Assembly (NCBI GenBank): GCA_003535475.1
Contig: DOHC01000029.1
Coordinates: forward strand, 1 to 13,228
Length of the DNA: 13,228 bases
Reading direction: 5' to 3'
Source: Nitrospiraceae bacterium
Lineage (GTDB): Bacteria > Nitrospirota > Thermodesulfovibrionia > Thermodesulfovibrionales > UBA1546
Positions 1 to 6,580 of the stretch are shown in pieces. Numbering within the stretch: the stretch's first letter is position 1; each line of letters opens with the position of its first letter. The translations under genes and the position numbers were made by a program. The notes under the pieces were generated by a model. The model made no database searches. It saw only the letters and a program-made list of their open reading frames with translations, and was not told the DNA's origin.

Positions 1-1302
1 TACATTGCCCTTTCTGAGGAATTCATTGTCAGCCTCAAGATTATCCAATGCCTCTTCAAGGCTTGCAGGCATTGTCGGAACAGATGCCAGTTCTTCAGGC
101 CCAAGATCGTAAATGTCTTTATCTAATGGTTCCCCCGGATGTATCTTATTTTCAATACCGTCCAGTCCTGCCATGAGCATTGCGGCAAATGCAAGGTATC
201 CATTGCATGACGGGTCAGGGAATCTTACTTCGCATCTTTTAGTCTTGGGGTTTGCAGAATATGTCGGTATGCGTATTGATGCTGAACGGTTTCTTGCTGA
301 ATATGCGAGATTAACAGGAGCCTCGAAGCCCGGCGTAAGCCTTTTATAAGAATTCGTAGTCGGGTTTGTGATTGCAGCGAGTGCAGGCGCATGCTTAAGA
401 ATGCCACCGATATAATACAGCGCAAGCTCGCTTAGCCCTGCATAGCCGTTGCCCGCAAAAAGAGGCTTGTCTTTTTTCCAGATGCTCTGGTGGACATGCA
501 TGCCAGAGCCGTTGTCACCGAATAAAGGTTTCGGCATGAAAGTTACTGTCTTGCCGTGCCTTTTTGCAACATTTTTAATGATGTATTTGAAGAGCATCAG
601 TTTGTCAGCCATCCTGACCAGAGAGTCGAATCTCATGTCAATCTCTGCCTGGCCTGCTGTTGCAACTTCATGATGCTCCCTCTCAACATATATGCCGCAC
701 TTCTGCATCTCCATGACCATCTCTGTCCTGAGATTTACCTGACTGTCTGTCGGAGGCACAGGGAAATAACCTTCCTTGTATCTCGGCTTGTAACCAAGGT
801 TTGGCTTCTCGTCCTTGCCTGAATTCCAGATGCCTTCAACAGAGTCAATGAAGTAATAACCGCTGTTAGAGGTCTGGTTGAATCTGATATCATCAAAAAT
901 GAAGAACTCAGCCTCAGGGCCGAAATGTGCTGTATCGCCGATACCTAATGACTTAAGATAAGCCTCTGCCTTCTGTGAGATATAACGCGGGTCCCTTGTG
1001 TAGAATTCCTTTGTTATCGGATCCACGATGTTGCATATAAGGCTTATTGTCGGATACTCCATGAATGGATCCATAAATGCTGTTACAGGGTCAGGGATTA
1101 TAAGCATATCCGATGTGTGAATCGCCTGCCATCCCCTTATTGAAGAGCCGTCAAAACCGAGGCCCTCTTCAAATACTTCTTCTTTTAATTCAGCTATCGG
1201 CACTGCGAAATGCTGCCAGATTCCGGGAAAATCAAGGAACTTGAAATTTGCCATGACTGCCTTGTTTTCCTGAGCCATTTTGATTACGTCTTTCGGTGTC
1301 AT
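1..1302 (-). CDS. glnA: Glutamine synthetase type I (GlnA), C-terminus cut by window edge
   Basis: Makes glutamine from glutamate, ammonia and ATP in the cytoplasm; the dodecameric GSI is the main ammonia-assimilation enzyme. The frame is open for 434 codons from ATG at 1302 to the window edge; the family is about 470 residues, so roughly 35 are missing. Visible family motifs: FDGSS (50-54), FGPEAEFF (127-134, metal-binding glutamates), [10 protein letters not shown] (262-271), [10 protein letters not shown] (313-322, ATP/glutamate site) and the NRSASIRIP segment (338-346). Tyr398 in KDIYDL matches the adenylylation tyrosine of E. coli GlnA (Tyr397 without Met), so control by GlnE adenylylation is expected. 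It lies 105 bp downstream of glnB on the same strand, probably co-transcribed. A strong Shine-Dalgarno supports the start. Confidence 0.97.
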   Translation of the reverse strand, partial: MTPKDVIKMAQENKAVMANFKFLDFPGIWQHFAVPIAELKEEVFEEGLGFDGSSIRGWQAIHTSDMLIIPDPVTAFMDPFMEYPTISLICNIVDPITKEFYTRDPRYISQKAEAYLKSLGIGDTAHFGPEAEFFIFDDIRFNQTSNSGYYFIDSVEGIWNSGKDEKPNLGYKPRYKEGYFPVPPTDSQVNLRTEMVMEMQKCGIYVEREHHEVATAGQAEIDMRFDSLVRMADKLMLFKYIIKNVAKRHGKTVTFMPKPLFGDNGSGMHVHQSIWKKDKPLFAGNGYAGLSELALYYIGGILKHAPALAAITNPTTNSYKRLTPGFEAPVNLAYSARNRSASIRIPTYSANPKTKRCEVRFPDPSCNGYLAFAAMLMAGLDGIENKIHPGEPLDKDIYDLGPEELASVPTMPASLEEALDNLEADNEFLRKGNV

Positions 1303-1306
1303 TTTT

Positions 1307-1316
1307 CCTCCTCCTC
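1307..1316 (-). promoter_or_regulatory. Strong ribosome binding site of glnA
   Basis: Reads GAGGAGGAGG on the minus strand, ending 4 nt before the ATG of glnA. It is the strongest Shine-Dalgarno in the window and fits a highly translated gene. Confidence 0.8.
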
Positions 1317-1328
1317 TTTTTTAAATTC

Positions 1329-1403
1329 GTTATGCGTTATGAGTAATGCGTAATGAGTTTAAAAAATTTTATGCCCATTACCCATTACGGATTACTCATA
1401 ACG
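1329..1403. repeat. Inverted repeat built of 7-bp units between glnB and glnA
   Basis: The left arm (1329-1356) is four tandem heptads on the plus strand: GTTATGC, GTTATGA, GTAATGC, GTAATGA. The right arm (1374-1401) is four more in opposite orientation: CCCATTA, CCCATTA, CGGATTA, CTCATAA. Bases 1335-1357 pair with 1381-1403 at 21 of 23 positions around an AT-rich 23-nt loop. In the glnBA message this would form a long hairpin just after the glnB stop codon and about 25 nt before the glnA ribosome site. It has no proper terminator T-run after it, so it may mark mRNA processing, stability or partial attenuation, or may simply be a mobile repeat. Function is inferred only. Confidence 0.8.
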
Positions 1404-1407
1404 GTCA

Positions 1408-1749
<342 letters not shown>

Positions 1750-1751
1750 TC

Positions 1752-1757
1752 ACTCCT
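1752..1757 (-). promoter_or_regulatory. Ribosome binding site of glnB
   Basis: AGGAGT on the minus strand, 5 nt before the glnB ATG. It fixes the start at 1746. I could not see a convincing sigma-70 or sigma-54 promoter in the short space upstream, which is largely filled by the heptad repeat. Confidence 0.7.
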
Positions 1758-1760
1758 GTT

Positions 1761-1822
1761 TCAAAGTTAAGACTTGAAAGTTCAAAGTTAGTAAGTTTAT
1801 AACTTTCAATTTTCAACTTTTG
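1761..1822. repeat. Second 7-bp-unit inverted repeat, upstream of glnB
   Basis: Plus-strand heptads TCAAAGT, TAAGACT, TGAAAGT, TCAAAGT (1761-1788) are followed by the opposite-strand form AACTTTC, AATTTTC, AACTTTT (1801-1821). Bases 1761-1782 pair with 1801-1822 at 17 of 22 positions. The unit sequence differs from the glnB-glnA element but the 7-bp period and the head-to-head layout are the same. It fills the glnB leader region and its right arm overlaps the last codons of the amidotransferase pseudogene. Confidence 0.7.
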
Positions 1823-2182
1823 CTAAAAAATTCTTTATAAAAATTCACTGCCCTGCCATTGTATATTTCGTAGAATTTTTCAGTCTCTGCTTTTATTTTA
1901 CTTAGGGCAACTTGTTCATTTTTAAACCAGTCATAAACCATCTCTTTTGAAACTTCTATACGAAACTGAAACGCATAGGCATTATCAGCATATTTAAATG
2001 CCTAGTTCTGATAGAGGTCTGATTTTGCGAGCCTCGCAGCGCCTTCCGGCGTGTCAAAGGTTTCCCCGTGCCAGTGAAATACACTGATGCTCCGAGTGCC
2101 TTTGCCATTATCTGTGCGCCAAGGCATAGACATAGAACCTTCTTCCTCCTGTCTTTACATTCTTCAGAATCAAAACAGACAT
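1813..2182 (-). pseudogene. Decayed class I glutamine amidotransferase (GMP-synthase-like GATase1)
   Basis: Three blocks of one protein appear in order but in three different frames. An N-terminal MSVLILKNVKT begins at ATG 2182. The nucleophile block KKVLCLCLGAQIMAKALGAS has its Cys codon at 2124-2126. The C-terminal half begins VFHWHGETFDTPEGAA, with HWHG at 2065-2076. Sequence between the blocks is missing, so two internal deletions are needed. In addition a TAG (2002-2004) stands where the family has Gln (QNQAF), and the catalytic His of QFH is Arg (CGT, 1960-1962). The remnant is about 123 codons against 230-240 for intact members. The reading frame ends at 1813-1815 inside the heptad repeat. 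Intact relatives release ammonia from glutamine; this copy cannot. No clear ribosome site precedes it. Confidence 0.85.
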
Positions 2183-2526
2183 CAGCTTTAACATATCAAC
2201 AATCATGCCAGCAGCGATGTATTGATATATAAGGGTTTTGTTGTGTTAGCCATGCATGATTGCCTTATTTTTAGGCATATGTGATTAATTAATAGGCAGG
2301 AAAAACGAGAAATTATGTTTTGCAGCAGTGCCTTTCACGAAGGCGTCTAACATCTTCAGAGGCTGCTTGCAACTATTTTTTAGTGTCCTCTGCAATTATG
2401 TGGCATTCAACTACAATGAAATATTTTTTAAAATTGTCCTCAACCTTTCTTTTTGCAATATGGCATAACCTTCTCAAGATGTCAAACATTTTACCATAGT
2501 AAAGCCATGGGAAAATGTCATTTATA
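2183..2526. other. Gene-poor stretch, no supported gene
   Basis: An open minus-strand frame of 73 codons (2373-2594, starting with a weak ATG) encodes a lysine/isoleucine-rich product with no motif I recognise. I do not call it a gene because a second, more protein-like frame overlaps it on the same strand. A small hairpin lies at 2330-2344 (GCCTT stem, 5-nt loop). The stretch sits between a pseudogene and another probable remnant, so decayed coding sequence is the simplest reading. Confidence 0.5.
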
Positions 2527-2697
2527 TCACTTAAACAGCTGAAGTTCTTCTGAGCTGATCCCTTCGTTCCTGAGAAGCGTGAATATGTCCCCAACAGCAG
2601 GCTTTGCTGTTTGCCACAGAGAAACCTGCAGGATGTTTGGCCAGCCCACGACTATATGGATTTTTTTACAGGGATGATGATGAACAGTGCGTATTAA
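2527..2697 (-). pseudogene. Probable C-terminal remnant of an unidentified gene
   Basis: This minus-strand frame is open between stops at 2698-2700 and 2527-2529 and has no ATG. Its translation looks like real protein: CKKIHIVVGWPNILQV, then SLWQTAKPAVGDIFTLLRNEG, then ISSEELQLFK and stop. I do not recognise the family. The lack of a start, the short length (about 56 codons) and the pseudogene next door suggest the 3' end of a gene whose front part was lost. It could instead be a chance open frame. Confidence 0.35.
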
Positions 2698-2712
2698 TTA
2701 TGCCTCATTTGT

Positions 2713-2718
2713 TATACT
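2713..2718 (+). promoter_or_regulatory. Possible -10 element of a leaderless DUF1284 transcript
   Basis: TATACT ends 5 nt before the chosen ATG at 2724, so transcription would begin at or near the start codon. There is no Shine-Dalgarno before this ATG, which fits a leaderless message, but no good -35 is visible at 16-18 bp spacing. Weak evidence. Confidence 0.25.
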
Positions 2719-2723
2719 TAAAA

Positions 2724-3143
2724 ATGTCCGTTATTCCTAAGCTGAGAGGGCATCATCTTATCTGCCTGCATTTTTTCAATGGCAAAGGCTATAACAGGGA
2801 ATTCACAAAGAACCTGAGACGCGTGCTGGAAAAGTCAGAGAGGCTGGGGGTTAAGGTTTCTGCCGGTGCCGATGATGTATGCAAGCTATGTCCTTACATG
2901 AGGCACAAAAAATGTTGCTCCGAGGATCATTCGAATCAAGAAATTATAGAAATGGACGAGTTTGCCCTGAAACTTCTGAAGCAGGCATTAAATATTAAAA
3001 GTGAGTGGAATGCCTTAAAAGAAAAAATCCCAGCAATTTTTCATCTATGGCTGGAGAGGTATTGCAAAAGGTGCTGTTGGGCAAATGCATGCGAAGAGAA
3101 CCTTTATTATCTTAGGTTGAGGGATGGAAAAGATACTTTCTGA
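2724..3143 (+). CDS. DUF1284 family cysteine-rich protein
   Basis: 139 residues from ATG 2724. The N-terminal signature KLRGHHLICLHFFNGKGY (6-23) and the following ADDVCKLCPY are characteristic of DUF1284 (PF06935), a small bacterial and archaeal family of unknown function. Cysteines at 14, 53, 56, 64, 65, 114, 117, 118 and 123, with His10/His11, could bind a metal or an iron-sulfur cluster; that is inference. No signal peptide or membrane segment, so probably cytoplasmic. The frame stays open upstream to a TTG at 2604, but those residues are unlike the family, and MSVIPKLRGHHL is where family members normally begin; an ATG at 2700 is the next alternative. It is the only plus-strand gene and meets the long minus operon tail to tail with a 4-bp gap. 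Confidence 0.8.
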   Translation: MSVIPKLRGHHLICLHFFNGKGYNREFTKNLRRVLEKSERLGVKVSAGADDVCKLCPYMRHKKCCSEDHSNQEIIEMDEFALKLLKQALNIKSEWNALKEKIPAIFHLWLERYCKRCCWANACEENLYYLRLRDGKDTF

Positions 3144-3147
3144 ATTT

Positions 3148-5493
3148 TTACTGTTGCTTCAGGAGTTTGCTTACGGCAGTAAAGACGTCTTCGACAGAAA
3201 TGTCAGCGGCATTTCTGTTTTTTTTCAGAATGACATGTCTTGTGCCCCATGGCGCCCAGTTATCAGGATTGGTTGAACCCCATATTGTCACAATAGGTTT
3301 TCCCAAAGCTGCTGCAATGTGCATTGCTCCTCCGTCGCAGCAGACAACAAGACTGCTCACGCTCAAGGCAGCAATAAGCTCTCTGATATGAGTGGTTTTG
3401 TACGCAGCAGGTTCTGGTTTTAAGGAATTTTTAATAATCGCTGCTTTTTCATCATCGCCCGGATGGTACACATTCTTTTCACTGCCGGGCGACCATAGAA
3501 GCAGTATGGCGGCAGCGTAATTGGCAGATATAAGATTTGCAAGTTCTACAAACCTCTGAACAGGCCATCTGTTTTCAGGACGCCTGCTGCTTATATGAAA
3601 GGCGATGACAGGCTTTTCTTTCAGAAAGCCTGATGGGTTCAAAAAATCCTTAACTTTATCTGCCTCTGTGGTTTCAGGGAAAATCCTTAATTCAGAAGGT
3701 TTGCCGTTTATGCCGAGGGGAGTCAGTAAATTATAGGTTTTTTCAACTTCATGAAGTGTTTTCTCAGGCTCGTATAGAGGCATGTTATAGAACTTAGATT
3801 TTTCCATGCCTTTTTTAAGGTATCCTATTCTTGTTTTTGCGCCGGTAAGCAGCGTATATCTTGCAAGCCTTGGAGAGTATGCTCCGCAGCCTATGGCGAC
3901 ATCATATTTCTCTTTTCTTATTTTCAACAGCACCTTGAGATTGCTCCGCCAGACAGACAATTTATTTTTATCAGGAGCGTGTTTTGCTTTTTCGTATATG
4001 TAGACTTTGTCTATATCCGGATTATTGCTCACAGCGTCTACATTATAAGTATTTACCAGTATACCTATTTTTGCGTCAGGGTATTTTTCTCTAACAGCAT
4101 GGATAGACGGAGTTGTGCAAACAAGGTCTCCTATATTGTCGCGGCGTATAAAGAGGAGTTTTGAATAGCCGGATTTTAAATTATGCATTTCTATACGCTG
4201 GGCGTACTGCTTGTGGATTACAAAGATTGAAGCTATAAACATAAATATCATATTGCCGTATGCTTCCTGCCAGTAACCATTTGGTATATTAATCAGGGCA
4301 TAGGACACAATAACTCCAAGACTGCAGAGGACGAAAGTTTTGCCATCCGATTGCCATTTTACCGAAACGGTCTTCAATATTTTTAAAATAACAGTTGTCC
4401 ATAGCCACAAGAAGAAAATAAGACCTATTAATCCGATTTCAAAGACTATCTGGAGCAGCAGATTGTGCGGGTTTATATTGCCGTATCTATTTTTGTTTGG
4501 TTTAAACATAAAGCCGTAGATATCAGGGAAATCTTTTCTCCAGTATTCCATCAGTTTCAGGTCATCTATCACAAAAGCCATTTTTTTCCAGCCGTAGCCG
4601 TAACCTGTGATAGGTCTTTCCTTGATAATGTGTAGTGTCCCCTCCCAAAGCAGCCAGCGTTCATTTTTAGAGAATGTCTCTAAATCCGATAAAGACTGAT
4701 ATTTTGATTGTGATAATGTGTCAGATTTTGATGAAAAAACCATTAATGTGCAAGATGCGAATATAATAACGACTGTAACCAGCAGTTTATACTTTTTAGC
4801 AAGAAAAATAATTAGGAGAATGGCTAAAGGAATAATAAATATTGCTGCACGCACATTGTATGCGAAGACCGTAAGAAGTCCTAATAATATAGTAATTAGT
4901 CCTATCCACTTTTCCCATGGCACTTTTTTTAGCGATGTAAGCCATACTGCGATAAAAGGAAGGTAAAAAGAGGCCTTACTGGCATACCCGGCTATAAACA
5001 TTTTATGGGTTCTTTTATATTGTAATGCATTAAGATTCATATTAAGATTTATTAAATCTAAAAAGTTTTCTGCTATAGAAGCGAGTGTAACAATTGCAAA
5101 ACTCACAGCTACAATGCGGAACAGTGTTCTAAGCTCTTTATAGCTTTTGAATTCTGTAATGATTACTATAAATATCAATGCCTGCACGAATAGATTTTTC
5201 CTCAGAGCATTCAAACTATCTAAAGGATAAGGTCCAAGAATTGACACTAACACTGCCCAACCTGCTAAAAGAGAAATGGCAACTATTGTTTTATCTCTGA
5301 AGTCTATGTGTATTGCTCTGTCTTTGAATATCTTCAATATAAAAAATAGCAGCAATCCGTAAAAACCTATCTCTCTGAAAGAGTTGAAGCGATTGAACGG
5401 CTGAAAGAATATCAGCATATAGAGAAAGAATCTTAAAAACTTTGATGTGTTGAGATTGCTAATTATGTTCTGATAATAATTTTTTAGCGACAT
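3148..5493 (-). CDS. Fusion: O-antigen ligase/polymerase-type membrane domain + GT9 heptosyltransferase
   Basis: A single 781-residue frame. Residues 1-430 form a polytopic membrane domain with about ten hydrophobic segments (for example 20-55, 70-86, 101-112, 125-140, 170-187, 195-231, 236-254, 343-374, 386-403, 412-426). Before the last segments is a large loop (about 255-342) with NERWLLWEGTLHIIKERPITG and NPHNLLLQ; His343 sits where WaaL/Wzy_C proteins carry their conserved His. Residues 443-781 are a complete GT9 domain: FIRRDNIGDLVCTTP (448-462, Asp456), SRRPENRWP (636-644), and CDGGAMHIAAALGKPIV (719-735, Asp720 and His725). Family knowledge predicts lipid-linked glycan ligation or polymerisation on the periplasmic side plus ADP-heptose transfer on the cytoplasmic side. 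Last gene of the operon; its first 35 bp overlap the upstream GT9 gene. The ATG at 5493 has GGAAG upstream. Both domains look intact, so I do not suspect a frameshift artefact. Confidence 0.88.
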   Translation of the reverse strand: MSLKNYYQNIISNLNTSKFLRFFLYMLIFFQPFNRFNSFREIGFYGLLLFFILKIFKDRAIHIDFRDKTIVAISLLAGWAVLVSILGPYPLDSLNALRKNLFVQALIFIVIITEFKSYKELRTLFRIVAVSFAIVTLASIAENFLDLINLNMNLNALQYKRTHKMFIAGYASKASFYLPFIAVWLTSLKKVPWEKWIGLITILLGLLTVFAYNVRAAIFIIPLAILLIIFLAKKYKLLVTVVIIFASCTLMVFSSKSDTLSQSKYQSLSDLETFSKNERWLLWEGTLHIIKERPITGYGYGWKKMAFVIDDLKLMEYWRKDFPDIYGFMFKPNKNRYGNINPHNLLLQIVFEIGLIGLIFFLWLWTTVILKILKTVSVKWQSDGKTFVLCSLGVIVSYALINIPNGYWQEAYGNMIFMFIASIFVIHKQYAQRIEMHNLKSGYSKLLFIRRDNIGDLVCTTPSIHAVREKYPDAKIGILVNTYNVDAVSNNPDIDKVYIYEKAKHAPDKNKLSVWRSNLKVLLKIRKEKYDVAIGCGAYSPRLARYTLLTGAKTRIGYLKKGMEKSKFYNMPLYEPEKTLHEVEKTYNLLTPLGINGKPSELRIFPETTEADKVKDFLNPSGFLKEKPVIAFHISSRRPENRWPVQRFVELANLISANYAAAILLLWSPGSEKNVYHPGDDEKAAIIKNSLKPEPAAYKTTHIRELIAALSVSSLVVCCDGGAMHIAAALGKPIVTIWGSTNPDNWAPWGTRHVILKKNRNAADISVEDVFTAVSKLLKQQ

Positions 5494-6580
5494 GGTATAT
5501 TTCTTCCGGCGACACTGATTCTATGCATCCTCTGGTATTTATTTTACAATAATAGGGACTCTTAAATGCATGAGAGCACGGGACGCATGGCAAATCATTT
5601 TTTTGTATTATTACGGCATTCTTTCCTGTTGGCCTCTGGTCTTTCATATCTGACGGTCCAGCAATGTCAATAAGAGGTATTGAGAGCGCATCAGCCATGT
5701 ATGTTATTCCTGTGTCCACCCCTATAAAAAGCGACAGCTTCTCAATGAGCGCCGGAAGTTCTCTTAAATGCAATTTGCCCACTGCAGTTATAACACTCTC
5801 TCTTCTCCCAACTGCCTGTAAAACAGTGTCCGCAGTCTTTATTTCATGTTCGGACCCTATAAGCACTATGTATGCATCCATATCATCAAGTATCATGTTG
5901 ATAACAGCGGTAATTTTATCTAATCCCAGTTCTTTCAGTTTATTCCCGCTGCTGACTGCAATGCCTATCAGGGGTTTATCAAGCTTCCCTATGATTTGTT
6001 CGGCCTTTGCATCTGCGTCTCTTGATTTATAGACCTCTTTTGATATGTTACTGCTTGAAATACCGATTGCTTTCAGCATTTGCATATAAGTTTCTATAAC
6101 CATTTTTCCTCTTACATGCTTTTCAAAGTATGTGAAAAATACAGATGCGAGTTTAAATGTGAACCCTGAGAAGTCCGGCATTACAGAAAGCCTGATTGGA
6201 ACAAGACCCCGGAACAAGGCAACTGCAAACGGGACGTTAGGATTGAGGCAGATCCCTATATCGTATTTCCCTCTTCGTATGAGGCCGGACAATCTTAGCT
6301 TTCCTGAAAGTCCTTTATAATCGGTATTTTTTGCAGATATGATTTCGTCAACATTCGGATTATTTTCCAGCAGTTCTCGTGTCACAAAATTTGCCATCAC
6401 GGTGATATGGGCAGATGGATATTTCTTTCTTGTCTCCCTGAAACCCGGCGTTGAACATATTAAATCACCTATCTTTGCCGTCTGAATTATCAAAATTCTT
6501 GAGATTGCCTTTTTCTTTCTTGCAGCAATAATAAGATATATAAGCGGTGAAAAAAGATAGGTTAAAATCACATATATCAA
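5459..6580 (-). CDS. GT9 heptosyltransferase-like protein with altered active-site motifs
   Basis: 373 residues. A hydrophobic N-terminal stretch (2-19) followed by RKKK suggests membrane attachment on the cytoplasmic face. GT9 signatures: IIQTAKIGDLICSTPG (31-46, Asp39 as the family base) and FIGVDTGITYMADAL (285-299). In most GT9 enzymes the latter reads DTGxxHxA; here the His is Tyr294. The usual K/R-x-W-P near the middle is also absent (SSGNKLKELGL, 210-220). A C-terminal cysteine group (332, 335, 345, 352) resembles the CxxC..C..C found in many GT9 proteins. It may use a different sugar or be weakly active; that is inference. The start is TTG at 6580, inside the TTGA overlap with the upstream stop, with GAGGTG 8 nt before it; GTG at 6571 is an alternative. 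It overlaps the fusion gene by 35 bp. Confidence 0.88.
   Translation of the reverse strand: MIYVILTYLFSPLIYLIIAARKKKAISRILIIQTAKIGDLICSTPGFRETRKKYPSAHITVMANFVTRELLENNPNVDEIISAKNTDYKGLSGKLRLSGLIRRGKYDIGICLNPNVPFAVALFRGLVPIRLSVMPDFSGFTFKLASVFFTYFEKHVRGKMVIETYMQMLKAIGISSSNISKEVYKSRDADAKAEQIIGKLDKPLIGIAVSSGNKLKELGLDKITAVINMILDDMDAYIVLIGSEHEIKTADTVLQAVGRRESVITAVGKLHLRELPALIEKLSLFIGVDTGITYMADALSIPLIDIAGPSDMKDQRPTGKNAVIIQKNDLPCVPCSHAFKSPYYCKINTRGCIESVSPEEIYHVAKKLLSEHN

Noticed and set aside
1329..1403. Heptad palindrome considered as the glnB terminator
   Set aside because: The T-rich part lies in the loop rather than after the stem, and glnA follows at once with a strong ribosome site.
2320..2378. 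Nested hairpins around GCAGC...GCTGC followed by a T-rich stretch on the plus strand, considered as terminator or small RNA
   Set aside because: No plus-strand gene upstream to terminate, stems are short and interrupted; too weak to annotate.
2373..2594. 73-codon minus-strand frame considered as a hypothetical gene
   Set aside because: No ribosome site, no recognisable motif, overlaps a more protein-like frame on the same strand, and lies in decayed sequence.
2593..2611. Perfect 7-bp stem (AACAGCA / TGCTGTT) with GGCTT loop, considered as a terminator
   Set aside because: No T-run follows on either strand and no gene ends there; it lies inside the protein-like remnant.
2604..2723. N-terminal extension of the DUF1284 frame back to TTG 2604
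   Set aside because: Those 40 residues are unlike the family, no Shine-Dalgarno precedes the TTG, and the strand opposite carries the remnant frame.
3148..5493. The ligase-GT9 fusion considered as an assembly error joining two genes
   Set aside because: The frame is continuous, the linker (about 430-443) is short, hydrophilic and natural-looking, and both domains are complete; raw reads would still be the final test.
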